This document shows positions 1 through 12,000 of a stretch of DNA of 64,000 nucleotides, one piece after another. The notes below the pieces were generated by a model. The model made no database searches. It saw only the letters and a program-made list of their open reading frames with translations, and was not told the origin of the DNA. The translations under genes and the position numbers were made by a program. Source of the stretch: Streptomyces sp. AC558_RSS880 (GTDB lineage Bacteria > Actinomycetota > Actinomycetes > Streptomycetales > Streptomycetaceae); NCBI RefSeq assembly GCF_019049255.1, contig NZ_JAGMUJ010000134.1, forward strand, positions 64,985 to 128,984, given 5' to 3'. Positions within the stretch are counted from its first letter, which is position 1. The number at the start of each line of letters is the position of its first letter.

Positions 1-3000
1 CAGGTGGTGCACGGTCACCAGCAGCCGGCCCGGGGCCTCCGCGCCCGCGTCGAACCACACCACCTGCACCATCACGCCCGACTCCGGCGCCAGCCGCGCC
101 ACCGCGGCCCGCGCCTCGGCCACCACGTCGGCGTCGGCCAGGGACGTGCGGCGCACGCACGCGGCAGCGTCCACCGAGCCCCGCTCACCCACCTCCAGCG
201 CCCAGACCAGTCCGCCCGCCGTCCGGGTCAGCCGCAGCCGCAGGGCGTCGTGGTGGTCAAGGAGTGCCCGCACCGCCGTCGTCAGCCGCTCCTCCCCCAG
301 CCCGGCCGGGACCTGGAGCAGCACCGACTGGTGGAAGGCGTCGACGGGTCCGTGACGCTCGCGCAACCGGTGGACGATCGGGGTGAGTTCGACGGGTCCG
401 GTCCCGTCGTCCTCGGCGCGGACGGCCGGCCGGTCGTCCGCGCGCCCGCTGACCCGGGCGAGTCCGGCCACCGTCTGGTGGGTGAAGACGTCACGCGGGG
501 TGAGGACCAGGCCGGCCCGCCGCGCCCGGCTGACCAGCTGGATCGACATGATGCTGTCCCCGCCCAGCGCGAAGAACCCGTCGTCCGTGCCCACGCTCCC
601 GGCATCGACGCCGAGCAGTTCGGCGAAGATGCCGCGGAGGGTCTCCTCGGCCGGGGTGCGCGGCGCGCGTCCTCCGTCCGCCGTGCCGGTGGGGTCGGGC
701 ACGGGCAGGGCCGCGCGGTCCAGCTTGCCGTTGGGGGTGACGGGGAGGGCGTCGAGCACCATGATCTCGGCGGGGACCAGGTACTCGGGCAGGGTGTCGG
801 CGGCCCGGCGGCGCACCTGTCCGCCGTCCAGGGTGCGGCCCCGTTCGGGCACGACGTAGCCGACCAGGCGCCGGCCGCCGGAGGGAGCCCCGTGGGCCAC
901 GACCACGGCGGCGCCCACGCCCTCCTGCTCGCCGAGCGCGGCCGCGGCCTCGCCCGGCTCGACGCGTACGCCGCCGATCTTGACCTGGTCGTCGACGCGG
1001 CCCAGGTACTCCAGTTCGCCGTTGTCCGTCCAGCGGGCGAGGTCGCCGCTGCGGTACATCCGGGCGCCGGGCGGGCCGAAGGGGTCGGCGACGAAGCTCT
1101 CCGCCGTGGCGCCGGGGCGGTCCAGGTAGCCGCGGGCCAGCTGGGCACCGGCGATCCACAGCTCGCCGGAGGCGCCCGGCGGCACCGGCTCCAGGGCCGC
1201 GTCGAGGACGTACAGGCGGGTGTTGGCGACCGGCCGGCCGAGCGGCGGCGGGCCCTCGGGGTCGGCGGGGCAGCGCCACCAGGTGACGTCGACGGTGGCC
1301 TCGGTGGGACCGTACTGGTTGAACAGAGCCGCACCCGAGGCGCCGAGCACGTCGTGGAAGCGCCGTACGAGGCCGGCGGGCAGGGCCTCGCCGCCCGAGA
1401 ACACCCGGCGCAGCCCGGTGCAGCCGGCGGCGGCCGGCTGGTCCAGGAAGGCGCGCAGGACGGTCGGCACGAAGTGCGCGGTGGTGACGGACCGGTCCCG
1501 TATCAGCTCGGCGAGCCGGGCGGGGTCGCGGTGCGCCTCGGGCTCGGCGACGACCACGGCGGCGCCGGCGAGCACCGGCCAGAACAGCTCCCACACGGAG
1601 ACGTCGAAGCCGGCGGAGGCCTTGTGCAGCACCCGGTCGTCGGACCGGAGACCGTACTGCTCCTGCATGCCCCACAGACGGTTGACGACGGCCCGGTGCG
1701 GGACGGCGACGCCCTTGGGGCGCCCCGTCGAGCCGGAGGTGTGGATGACGTAGGCGGTGCTGTCGCGGTGCGGCGCCGCGAACCCGGCGGGCCCGGAGGC
1801 GTCGTCCCGCGGTCCGGGCGGCCCGTCGAGCGGCAGGGCCGGGGCCCGCACGGCGGAGGGCAGCAGGCCGCGCGTCTCCTCCGTGGTCACCACGCACACC
1901 GGGTCGGTGTCGGCGAGCAGCAGGGCGATGCGCTGGGCCGGGAGGTCGGGGTCCACGGGCACGTACGCGGCGCCGGTGCGCAGGACCGCGTGCAGGGCCA
2001 CGGGCAGGCCCGCCGAGCGCGGGACGAGCACCGCGACGCGGCGCTCCGGTCCGGCCCCGAGCGCGCGCAGGCGGCGGGCGAGGGCGTCGACGCGGGTGTC
2101 CAGCTGCGCGTAGGTGAGCCGGTCGGCACCGCAGACGACGGCCTCGGCGTGCGGGGTGCGCGCGACGCGGTCGGCGAGGAGTTCGGGCACGGTGGCGGAC
2201 GGGACGTCCATGGCGGTGTCGTTCCAGTCGGTGAGTACCCGCCGGCGTTCGTCGTCGGCGGTGGTGGCGGCCCGGGACACGGTGAGGTCCGGGTCGTCGG
2301 CGAAGGACTCCAGGAGCCGGGTCCAGCGCCGGGTGAGGAGCCGTACCGTCGCGGGGGTGAAGCGGTCCGCGCGGTATTCGACACGGCCGTCGATCCCGTC
2401 CGGAGCGCCTTCGGGGGTGCGGTGTTCGGCCATGTTGAAGGAGAGGTCGAAGCGGGCGGTGGCGGCGCCGACGCGGATCGGCTCGGCGGTGAGGCCGGGG
2501 AGTTCGACGGCGTCGCGGGTGAGCTCGGGCTGGGCGGCCAGCATCACCTGGAACAGCGGGTTGCGGTCCAGGGAGCGGGTCACGCCCAGGTGGTCGACGA
2601 GACGCTCGAAGGGCACGTCCTGGTGGGCGTAGGCGGTGAGGTCGGTCTCCCGCACCCGCCGCAGCAGCTCGCGGAAGTCCGGGTCGCCGCTGGTGTCGGT
2701 GCGCAGGACGAGCGTGTTGACGAAACATCCGACGAGGTCCTCCAGCACCTCGTCACCGCGCCCGGCCACGGCCGTGCCGAGCGGGATGTCCGTACCGGAG
2801 CCGAGACGGGTCAGCAGCGCGGCGAGGGCGGCCTGGAGCGTCATGAAGACGGTGGCGGAGTGCTCGCGGGCCAGCTCCGCCAGGCGGGCGTGGAGCGGTG
2901 CCGGGATGTGGAAGAGGTACGAGCCACCGGGCGCGGTGCCGGTGGAGTCGCCCGGTGCGACGGTGGTGGTGTCACCTGACGCGCCGGTGGTGGGGTCCAC

Positions 3001-6000
3001 GGGCAGGTCGATGCGGTCCGGCAGGTCCGCGAGCCGCTGCCGCCAGTACGCGAGCTGACGGTCCGTCACCCCGTCCGCTCCGTCGTCGGCGAGCAGGTCG
3101 TGCTGCCACAGGCTGTAGTCGGCGTACTGGACGGGCAGCGGGGCCCAGTCGGGCGCCCGCCCCCGCGTACGGCTGCGGTAGGCGGTGGACAGGTCGGCCG
3201 CCAGCGGTCCGAACGACCAGCCGTCGGCGGCGATGTGGTGCAGCACCAGCGCCAGGACGTGGTCGTCCTCCCCCAGCTCGAACAGGGCCGCCCGCAGCGG
3301 GATCTCGGCGGCCAGGTCGAAGGGCCGGCGGACGGTCCGCTCCAGCTCGGCGGCCAGGTCCGCCTCCGCGACGCGGACCGCCTCCGGTTCCGGGCGGGCC
3401 CGCTCGGAACCGGCGTCCAGGATCTCCTGGCGGGGACGGCCGTCGACGTCGGGGAAGACGGTGCGCAGCGCCTCGTGGCGGGCGGTCAGGTCGGCGAGCG
3501 CGGCGCGCAGCGCGGGGAGGTCGAGGGGACCGCGCAGCCTCAGCACCACCCGCATGTGGTAGCCGTCCGTGGTGCCCTCGGCGAACCGGTGCAGGAACCA
3601 CAGGCGGCGCTGGGCGGAGGACAGCGGGACGTCGTCGGGCCTGGGGCCGGCGGCGGGACGGGGACGGGGCGGGGCGCCTGCGGCGGCGGCGACGCGTTCG
3701 GCGAGTTCCGCGATCGTGGGGGCCTCGAAGACGGCGCGGACCGGCAGGTCGGCGCCGAGCGCGTTGCGCAGGTGGGCGACGAGGCGGGTGGCGAGCAGTG
3801 AGTGTCCGCCCAGGTCGAAGAAGCTGTCGTCGATGCCGATCCGGCCGACGCCGAGGAGCCGCGCGTACAGGCCGCACAGCACTTCCTCGAGCGGCGTGCG
3901 CGCCTCGCGGCCGCCGTCCGCCGCGGAGCCGTCCGCGGCGCCGGGGTCGGGCAGGGCGCGGCGGTCGACCTTGCCGTTGGGGGTGAGCGGCAGCCGGTCC
4001 AGGACGACGAACGCGGAGGGCACCATGTAGCCGGGCAGGCCGGCCGCGGCGTGGCGGCGCAGCTCGGCCGGGGCCGGGGCGCTCTCGGGCCCGGTTACGG
4101 TTCCGGCCCCGGTCTCCGGGACGACGTAGGCGACCAGCCGGAGGTCGCCCTCGGGCGTGTCCCGGCGTACGTCCGCGACGGCGCGGGCGACCGCCTCGTG
4201 GCTCTCCAGGAACGCCTCGACCTCGCCGAGTTCGACGCGGTGGCCGCGCACCTTGACCTGGTGGTCGGCGCGGCCGAGGTGGTCCAGGCGGCCGTCCGCG
4301 GTCCAGCGGGCCAGGTCGCCGGTGCGGTACATGCGGGTGCCGGGCCCGCCGTACGGGTCGGCGAGGAAGCGCTCGGCGGACGGACCGGGGCGGCCCGCGT
4401 AACCCCGGGTGACGCCGGGACCGGCCAGGTAGAGCTCGCCGGGCGTTCCGGCGGGGACCATGCGCAGCCGGTGGTCCAGGACGTAGGCGCGGACGCCCGG
4501 GCGGGGACGGCCGATCAGGAAGCGCCCGCCGGACCGCAGTGCCCCGGGCTCGTCCACCGCCTGGAAGGTGCTGCTCATGGTCGCCTCGGTGGGCCCGTAC
4601 TGGTTGACGACCAGCGGGTTCCCGAGGGCGGCCGTCTGCCGGAGATGGCTTTCGGTGAGCGCTTCGCCGCAGGTCATCACCAGCCGCGGGGAGGGGCGTT
4701 CGCCGGCGGGCAGCTGTGCCGCCTCCTCGTTCAGGGCGACCAGCAGGGACGGTACGACGGAGAGCAGCGCGGTGACCCGGTGGCGGCGCATGGCGCGGAC
4801 GAGGGCACGGGCGTCGTTGGCCTCGTCGGGCGGCACCATGACGACACGCCCGCCGACGGCCAGGGTGCCGAGGATGTCGCGCACCGAGGGGTCGAAGGAG
4901 ACGGACGCCAGGTTGAGCACGACGTCGTCGGGGCCGAGCCGGGCGGTCCCGGACGTCAGGTACGAGAAGTAGGCGGCGACTCCCTCGTGCGGCACCACGA
5001 CCGCCTTGGGCCGCCCGGTGGAGCCCGAGGTGTGGATGACGTAGGCCGGGTGGCCGGGCCTCAGCGGCGCGGTGCGCTCGTCGTCGGTGAGGTCGCCGTC
5101 CGGCAGGGCGCGCAGCGCGCGTCCGGTGTCGGGGGCGTCGAGCCGTACGGCGCCGGAGCGGGCGTCCTCGGGGAGCGACGCGGCCGCCCCGGTGGTGGTC
5201 AGCACCGTCACCGGCCCGGCGTCGCCGAGCATGTACGCGATGCGGTCCGCCGGGTAACCGGGGTCCACCGGGAGGTACGCCGCGCCGGCCTTGAGGACCG
5301 CCAGCAGGGCCACCACCAGGTCCGGGGAGCGGGGCACCGCGACGGCGACGGTCCGTTCGGGCCCGGCGCCCCGGGAGACGAGCAGGCGGGCGAGGCGGTT
5401 GGCGCGGGCGTGCAGTGCGCGGTGGGTGAGCCGCTCGTCCCCGAAGAGGACCGCCGGGGCGTCGGGGGCGGTGGCCGCCCGGGCCTCGAGGACGCCGGTG
5501 ACGGTGCCGTCCGCCGTGCTCCCGTCCTGTGCTCCCTGCCAGGCGGTCAGCAGGTGGCCGCGTTCGCGCGGGGTGAGGACGCCGGCGCGTCCTGCGGGCC
5601 GGTCCAGGCCGTCGCCGAGCTCCTCGAAGAGGCGCACCAGCCGGTCCATGAGCGCTTCGGCGGCGGCCCGGTCGTAGGCGGAGGTGTGGTAGCCGAGGGT
5701 GAGGTGCAGCCGCTCGCCGGGGGTGGCGAGCAGCCGCAGCGGGTAGCTCGTGGCCACCCCACCGTCGACGGCGGAGACGCGGATGCCGTCCGCCGGCCGG
5801 AACACGGCCGGGTCCAGCGGGAAGTTGAGGAACACCACCATCGTGTCGGCGAGCGCTCCGGCACCGGTCTGCCGCTGGATCTCCGGCAGACCGAGGTGCT
5901 GGTGGGCGGCGAGACGGGACTGCTCGTCCTGCAGCCGGCGCAGGACGGCGGCCATCGGCCGCACCGGGTCGAGGCGCACCCGCACCGGAACGGTGCTGAT

Positions 6001-9000
6001 GAACAGACCGATGACGGACTCCACGTCCTCGACGTCGGCCGGGCGGCCCGCGTTCGGAGCGTCGAGGACGACGTCGTCACGGCCCGTCAGCGCGCCGATC
6101 AGGGTGGCCCACGCGCCCTGCACCAGGGTGGCCGGTGTCAGGTCGTGGCGGCGGCAGTGCGCGGTCAGGCGGGACGTCAGGTCCGGGGGCAGCAGGCGCT
6201 CCACGACCTCGTGCCCGGGTGCGTACGCCGTGCTGCCGGTGTCGTCGTGGTCGGTCCGGCTGCCGGTCACCGGCACCACGAGGGTCGGTTCGGCGCCGTC
6301 GAGCGCCTGCCGCCACGCCCGCCGTGCCGCGTCCTTGTCCTGCCGGGCGAGCCAGGACAGGTACCGCTCGAACTGCGGCGCCGGGGGGAGGGAGTCCGGC
6401 TCGGCGTAGGCGGTCAGCAGTTCGTTCAGCAGCAGCGGCTGTGACCAGCCGTCGAGCAGGATGTGGTGGTAGGTCACGATCATCGTGTGCCGGTGCGGGG
6501 CCAGCCGGGCCAGCGCCACGCGCAGCAGCGGCGGCCGCGCCGGGTCGAACGGGGTCCGTCGCTCCGCGGCCCGCAGCTCGGCCAGCCGCGACTCCCGCTC
6601 CGGCCCGTCGGCCGTGGACAGGTCCGTCTCCCGCCAGGGCGGTTCCACCTCGCCGGAGACGATCTGCACCGGGCCCGCGTCCGCGTCGTGCACGAAGGCG
6701 GCCCGCAGGCTGCCGTGCCGGGCCAGCAGCCGGGCCCAGGCGGTGCGCAGCCGGGTCGGGTCGAGGGGGCCCTCCAGCGTGAGCGACAGCTGGACGGTGT
6801 AGTCGTCCACCCGGGCCCGACCGGCCTCCCCCGCCTGCGCGGCGGCCAGGGACTCGAAGAGCAGTCCTTCCTGCAACGGTGTCAGCGGGAGGATCGGCAT
6901 GTCCGCCGGACCCGGGTACGGGGCGGTCAGCCGCTCGCGCACCGGCGCCGGTACCGGCAGCAAGGGCTCCTCGTGTGCCGCCTCCGGCACTTCGGTGACG
7001 CCGGTGTCCTCGGCCTCCCGCGCCACGGAGGCGAGGGCCGCGACGGTGGGGTGCGCGAAGACGTCACGGACGGCCAGGCCGATCCCCGCCCGGCGCGCGG
7101 CGCCCACCAGCCGCATGGCCAGCACGCTGTCGCCGCCCAGCGCGAAGAAACTGTCGTCGATCCCCACGTGCGGGAGGCCCAGCAGCTGGGCGAAAACAGT
7201 GCACAGGGCCTGCTCGGTCGCGTCGCGCGGCGCCCGGCTGTCCGGTGCGGCCGCGAAGTCCGGCGCCGGAAGGGCGGCGCGGTCCAGCTTGCCGTTCGTG
7301 GTGAGCGGCAGCTCCGCCAGCACCACGAAGGCGGCGGGCACGAGGGCCTCCGGCAGGGTGCGTTCGGCCAGGGTCCGCAGTTCGGCCGGAAGCACGGCGA
7401 GCCTGCGGGCGAGACCCGGCTCGTTGGTGTGCCGCGCCCGGGCCGGGACGGATTCCGTCGCGGCCCGGTAGGCGCACAGCACTTCACCGGTCGGGGAGTC
7501 CGGGGTGTCCGTGCGCCGGAAGACGGCGTCCACCGCGCCGGGGCCGGTCACCGACGGCGCCACGGCCACCCGGTAGCCCAGTTCCCCGGCGAGGGCGTAC
7601 AGGTCCTCGGGGTCCACCGCGCCGGGCACCGGGACGTCGTCCGCGAGGACGCGCGCGGCACGGGCGGGTTCGGCCCCCTCGTCCAGCCGCCGGGCCGCCA
7701 GGACCTGCCGGGCCGTGCGCTCGTCGGGGAGCCCCGACACGCGCAGTCGGGCCGGGCGGGCCGTGGACAGGATGCGCCGCAGCCCGTCCAGGTCCGTTCC
7801 GTCGCCGGCGTCGTGGCTGTCGGCCGGCGTCGCCACGGCCGCCGGGGCCGTGTGCAGGACGACGTCGTAGCGGTAGCGGCTCAGTTCGTTGCGGTACCCG
7901 CCCCGCTTGACCTGGACGTCCGCGGCGGTGAAGGGGCCGCCGGGGCCGGTCCGGCCGGTGAACCAGGCGGGGTCGACGAGGAGTTCGTTCTCGTTCAGCA
8001 GGGCCCGGCCTATGGACCGGCGCAGCGCCGCGGTGCCGGTGTGCCGGCCCGGAGGGAGGCGGACGAGGTGCTTCTCCGTCTCGAAGACGCGGGCGGCCCG
8101 CAGGTCCCGTACGTCACCGACGAAGATCCGCCCGCCGGGGGCCAGCAGCGGCGTGACGGCGTGGATCACCCGGTCCAGGTAGCCGGCGTCCGGGAAGTAC
8201 TGGATCACCGAGTTCAGTACGACGGTGTCGAAGAATCCGGTGGGCAGGCCCTCGGTGTCGTCCGCCGCCTGGTGTCGCAGGGTGACGCGGCCGGCGAGGT
8301 GGCCGGGCAGCCGGTCGCGCAGCGTGCCGATCACCGCGGCGGAGAAGTCGGTCGCCCAGTAGGTCTCGGTGTCCCCGGCGAGCCGCGACAGCAGCAGGCC
8401 CGCGCCGACGCCGATCTCCAGCAGGCGCACGGGACGCAGGGCGCGGATACGCTCCACGGTCGCGTCGCGCCAGCGGCTCATCTCCCGGTGCGGGAGGGGC
8501 CGGCCGTCGTAGCTGCTGTCCCAACTGGAGAAGTCGTCGCCGAAGGCGGGGGGTTCGCCGGTGGCGCCCGGTGCGGACGGTGTCTGGGCGGCGGGCGCGT
8601 AGACCGACTCCCAGACGGCGTTCCACTCCTGTACCTGTGCCCGTACCCGCTCGGACCCGGACACGTCCGTGTCACGTCCGTGGAGGGCCGGCACCACGTA
8701 GGCGGTGAGCTGCCGTCGGCCCGGCTCGTCCTCCCGCACGATCACCGCGGCCCGGCTCACCGCCGGGTGCCCGGCGAGCGCGGCCTCGATCTCGGCGGGC
8801 TCGGCGCGCACCCCCCGGATCTTGACCTGGTGGTCGGTCCGGCCCAGGTACTCCAGCGTGCCGTCGCCGCGCCACCGCGCCAGGTCGCCGGTGCGGTACA
8901 TGCGGCTGCCCGCGGGGCCGAAGGGGTCGGCCACGAAGCGGAGCGCGGTCGTCCCGGGCAGGGCCGGGTAACCGCGGGCGAGCTGGCGTCCCGCCAGGTA

Positions 9001-12000
9001 CAGCTCACCCGCGACGCCCGGGGCGGCCGGCCGGAGCGCCGCGTCGAGCACGTACACCCGGGTGTTGTCCACCGGACCGCCGATGGGGACCGTGCCCGTC
9101 CCTGCGGGCGGCGTGGTGCCCGTCCCGGCGGGGAGGCAACTCCACCGGGTGACGTCGATGGCCGCCTCGGTCGGCCCGTACAGGTTGAACAGCGGAACGC
9201 CGAGGAGGCCGAGGCAGGTGTCGGCGAGTTCGGCCTCGAGCGCCTCGCCGCTGCAGATCACGCGCCGCAGCCCGGCCCCCGCCGCGGCCGCGGCGGGCTC
9301 GTCGAGGACGTCGAGGAACACCCGGAGCATCGACGGGACGAAGTGCACCGTCGTCACCCGGTGGGTCTCGACGGCCGCCGCCAGGTACTGCGGGTCGCGG
9401 TGCCCGCCGGGGCGTGCCACGACCACCGTGGCGCCCGTGGTCAGCGGCCACAGCAACTCCCACACGGACACGTCGAACCCGACGGGCGTCTTGTGCAGCA
9501 CCCGGTCGTCGGCGGTCAGGGCGAACTCCCGCTGCATGCCCAGCACCCGGTTGGCGATGGCCTCGTGGGAGACGACGACGCCCTTCGGGCGGCCGGTCGA
9601 GCCCGAGGTGAAGATCATGTACGCGGCCGAGCCGGGCGCCACGGGGACCGGCGAGGACAGGGCTCCGCCGTCGCCGGCGGACGCGCCGTCCCCGAGGAGG
9701 ACCGTGTCCGGGCCGCTCAGGCGGGGGAACCGCTCGACGAGGCCGCGCGTGGTGAGGACGCAGGCCGGGGCCGCGTCGTCCAGCAACAGTCCGATCCGCT
9801 CCGCCGGCAGGTCCGGGTCCACCGGCACGTACACCGCGCCCGCGCGCAGCACGGCGTGGACGGCGACGAGCAGGTCCGCCGAACGCGGCACGGCGACGGC
9901 CACGCGGGTCTCGGGCACGGCCCCGCGCTCGCGCAGCAGCGCCGCGAGCGCCGCCACCCGGGCGTCGAACTCGGCGTACGTCAGCTCCTCGGTACCGTCC
10001 CCGCCGTCCCCGTACACCACGGCGGTCGCGTCGGGCGTGGCCGCCGCCCGTGCCGCGACCAGTTCGGGCACGGTGACGGGCGGCACCGGCACGGCGGTGT
10101 CGTTCCACTCCGCCAGCACCTGCCGCCGCTCCTCCGGGAGGAGCACGTCGACGGCGCCCACGGTCCGGGTGGGGTCGGCGACCGGTCCCTGGAGCAGCCG
10201 CACCAGCCGTTCGCCGACGAGGGCGACGTCCTCCGGTGAGAAGACGCCGGTCCGGTAGCCGAACCGCAGGCTGAGTCCGGCGGTCTCCGGCACCACCAGC
10301 AGCGTCAGCGCGTAGTGGGTGCCCGCGTGGACGTGCGGATCGGTGATGCCGAGGCCGGGGCCCGGCCGGAAGGCGGCCGGGTCGACGGGGAAGTTCTCGA
10401 AGGTCAGGACGGTGTCGAAGAGCCGGTCGAGCCCGGTCGGACGGGTGATGTCCGGCAGGCCCAGGTGCGCGGCGGCCGTGAGGCGCGACTGCCGGCGCTG
10501 CATCCCGTGCAGGACACCGAGCAGGTCGTCCGCCGGACGCAGCCGTACGCGCACGGGGACGGTGTCGACGAACAGCCCGACCATGGACTCGGCCCCGTCG
10601 ATCTCGGCGGGACGGCTGGCGACCGTGGTGCCGAACACGACGTCGTCGCGCCCGGTCAGCCCGGCCAGGAGGAGGGCCCAGGCGCCCTGGACGACGGTGT
10701 TGAGGGTGAGGCCGTGCGCGGCGGCCAGGTCCCGCAGGGCGTCGGTGGTGCGGGCCGGCAGGTCGACGGTGTACCGGCCCTGCGCCGGCTCCGCCGCTTG
10801 AGTGGCGTCCGGCACGAGGAGCGTCGGTGCGTCGAGCCCGTCGAGCGCGGCGCTCCACTCGGCGCGGGCCGCGTCGCGGTCCTGCCGTCCGAGCCAGGAC
10901 AGGTACGCGCGGGGCGGGGTCACCGGCGGCAGGGGTTCGTCGTGGTACAGCGCGAACAGCTCACGGCCCAGCAGGGGCAGCGACCAGCCGTCGAGCAGCA
11001 TGTGGTGGTGGGTGAAGAGCACGGCGTGCCGCTCGGGGGCGAGCCGCACCAGGGCGATCCGCAGCAGCGGGGGGCGTGCCAGGTCGAAGCGTCCGGCCCG
11101 CTCCTCGGCGGCGACCTGCCGCAGCCGCCGGTCCCGTTCCCGGTCGTCGGTGTCCGTGGGCGGCTGGGTGAGGTCCACGTCGCGCCAGGGCGGCTCGACG
11201 TCGTCGAGCACCACCTGCGCCGGTACGTCGGCGGCGTCGGCGACGAACGCGGAGCGCAGGACGGGGTGCCGGCGCACCAGGGCGTGCCAGGCCGCACGCA
11301 GCCGGTGCCCGTCCAGCGGGCCCTCGACCGTGAAGCCGAGCTGCACGGTGTAGTCGTCGTCCCCGGCGGCCTGCGCGTCGTGCAGGGACTGGAACAGCAG
11401 GCCCTGTTGCACGGGGGTCAGGGGCAGGGCGTCCGAGAGTCGCGGGTAACGGGCGCGCAGGCGCCGGAGTTCCGCCTCGGCGAACAGGGCGGCGTCCGAG
11501 GACTCCGGTACCGGGGAGGCGTCGCCCGTGGCGTCCTCCCGCGGGAGCGCGCGGGCGGCGAGGTCCGCCACGGTCGGGTGCTCGAACACGTCGCGCAGGG
11601 CGATGGCCAGTCCCTCGCGGCGTGCGGCGGCGACCAGGCGCATCGCCGAGACGCTGTCGCCGCCGAGGGCGAAGAAGTCGTCGTCGACGCTCACGCCCGG
11701 TGTGTCGAGCAGGCCGGCGCAGAGCCGGCAGAGGGTCTCCTCGACCGGGTTCCGCGGCGTCCGGCCGCCACCGGGGACGGCCGCCGCAGGCGCGGGCAGC
11801 GCGGCGCGGTCGAGCTTGCCGTTCGCCGTCAGGGGCAGTTCCGGGAGGGTCACGAAGGCGGCGGGCACCATGTACGGGGGGAGGCTCCGCGCCAGCGCCG
11901 CGGCCAGCTCGCGCTCACCCGCCACCGGCTCCGTGCCCGGGACGAGGTACGCCGTCAGCTGCCGCCGGCCCGGTGTGTCCTCGCGGAGCACGACGGCGGC

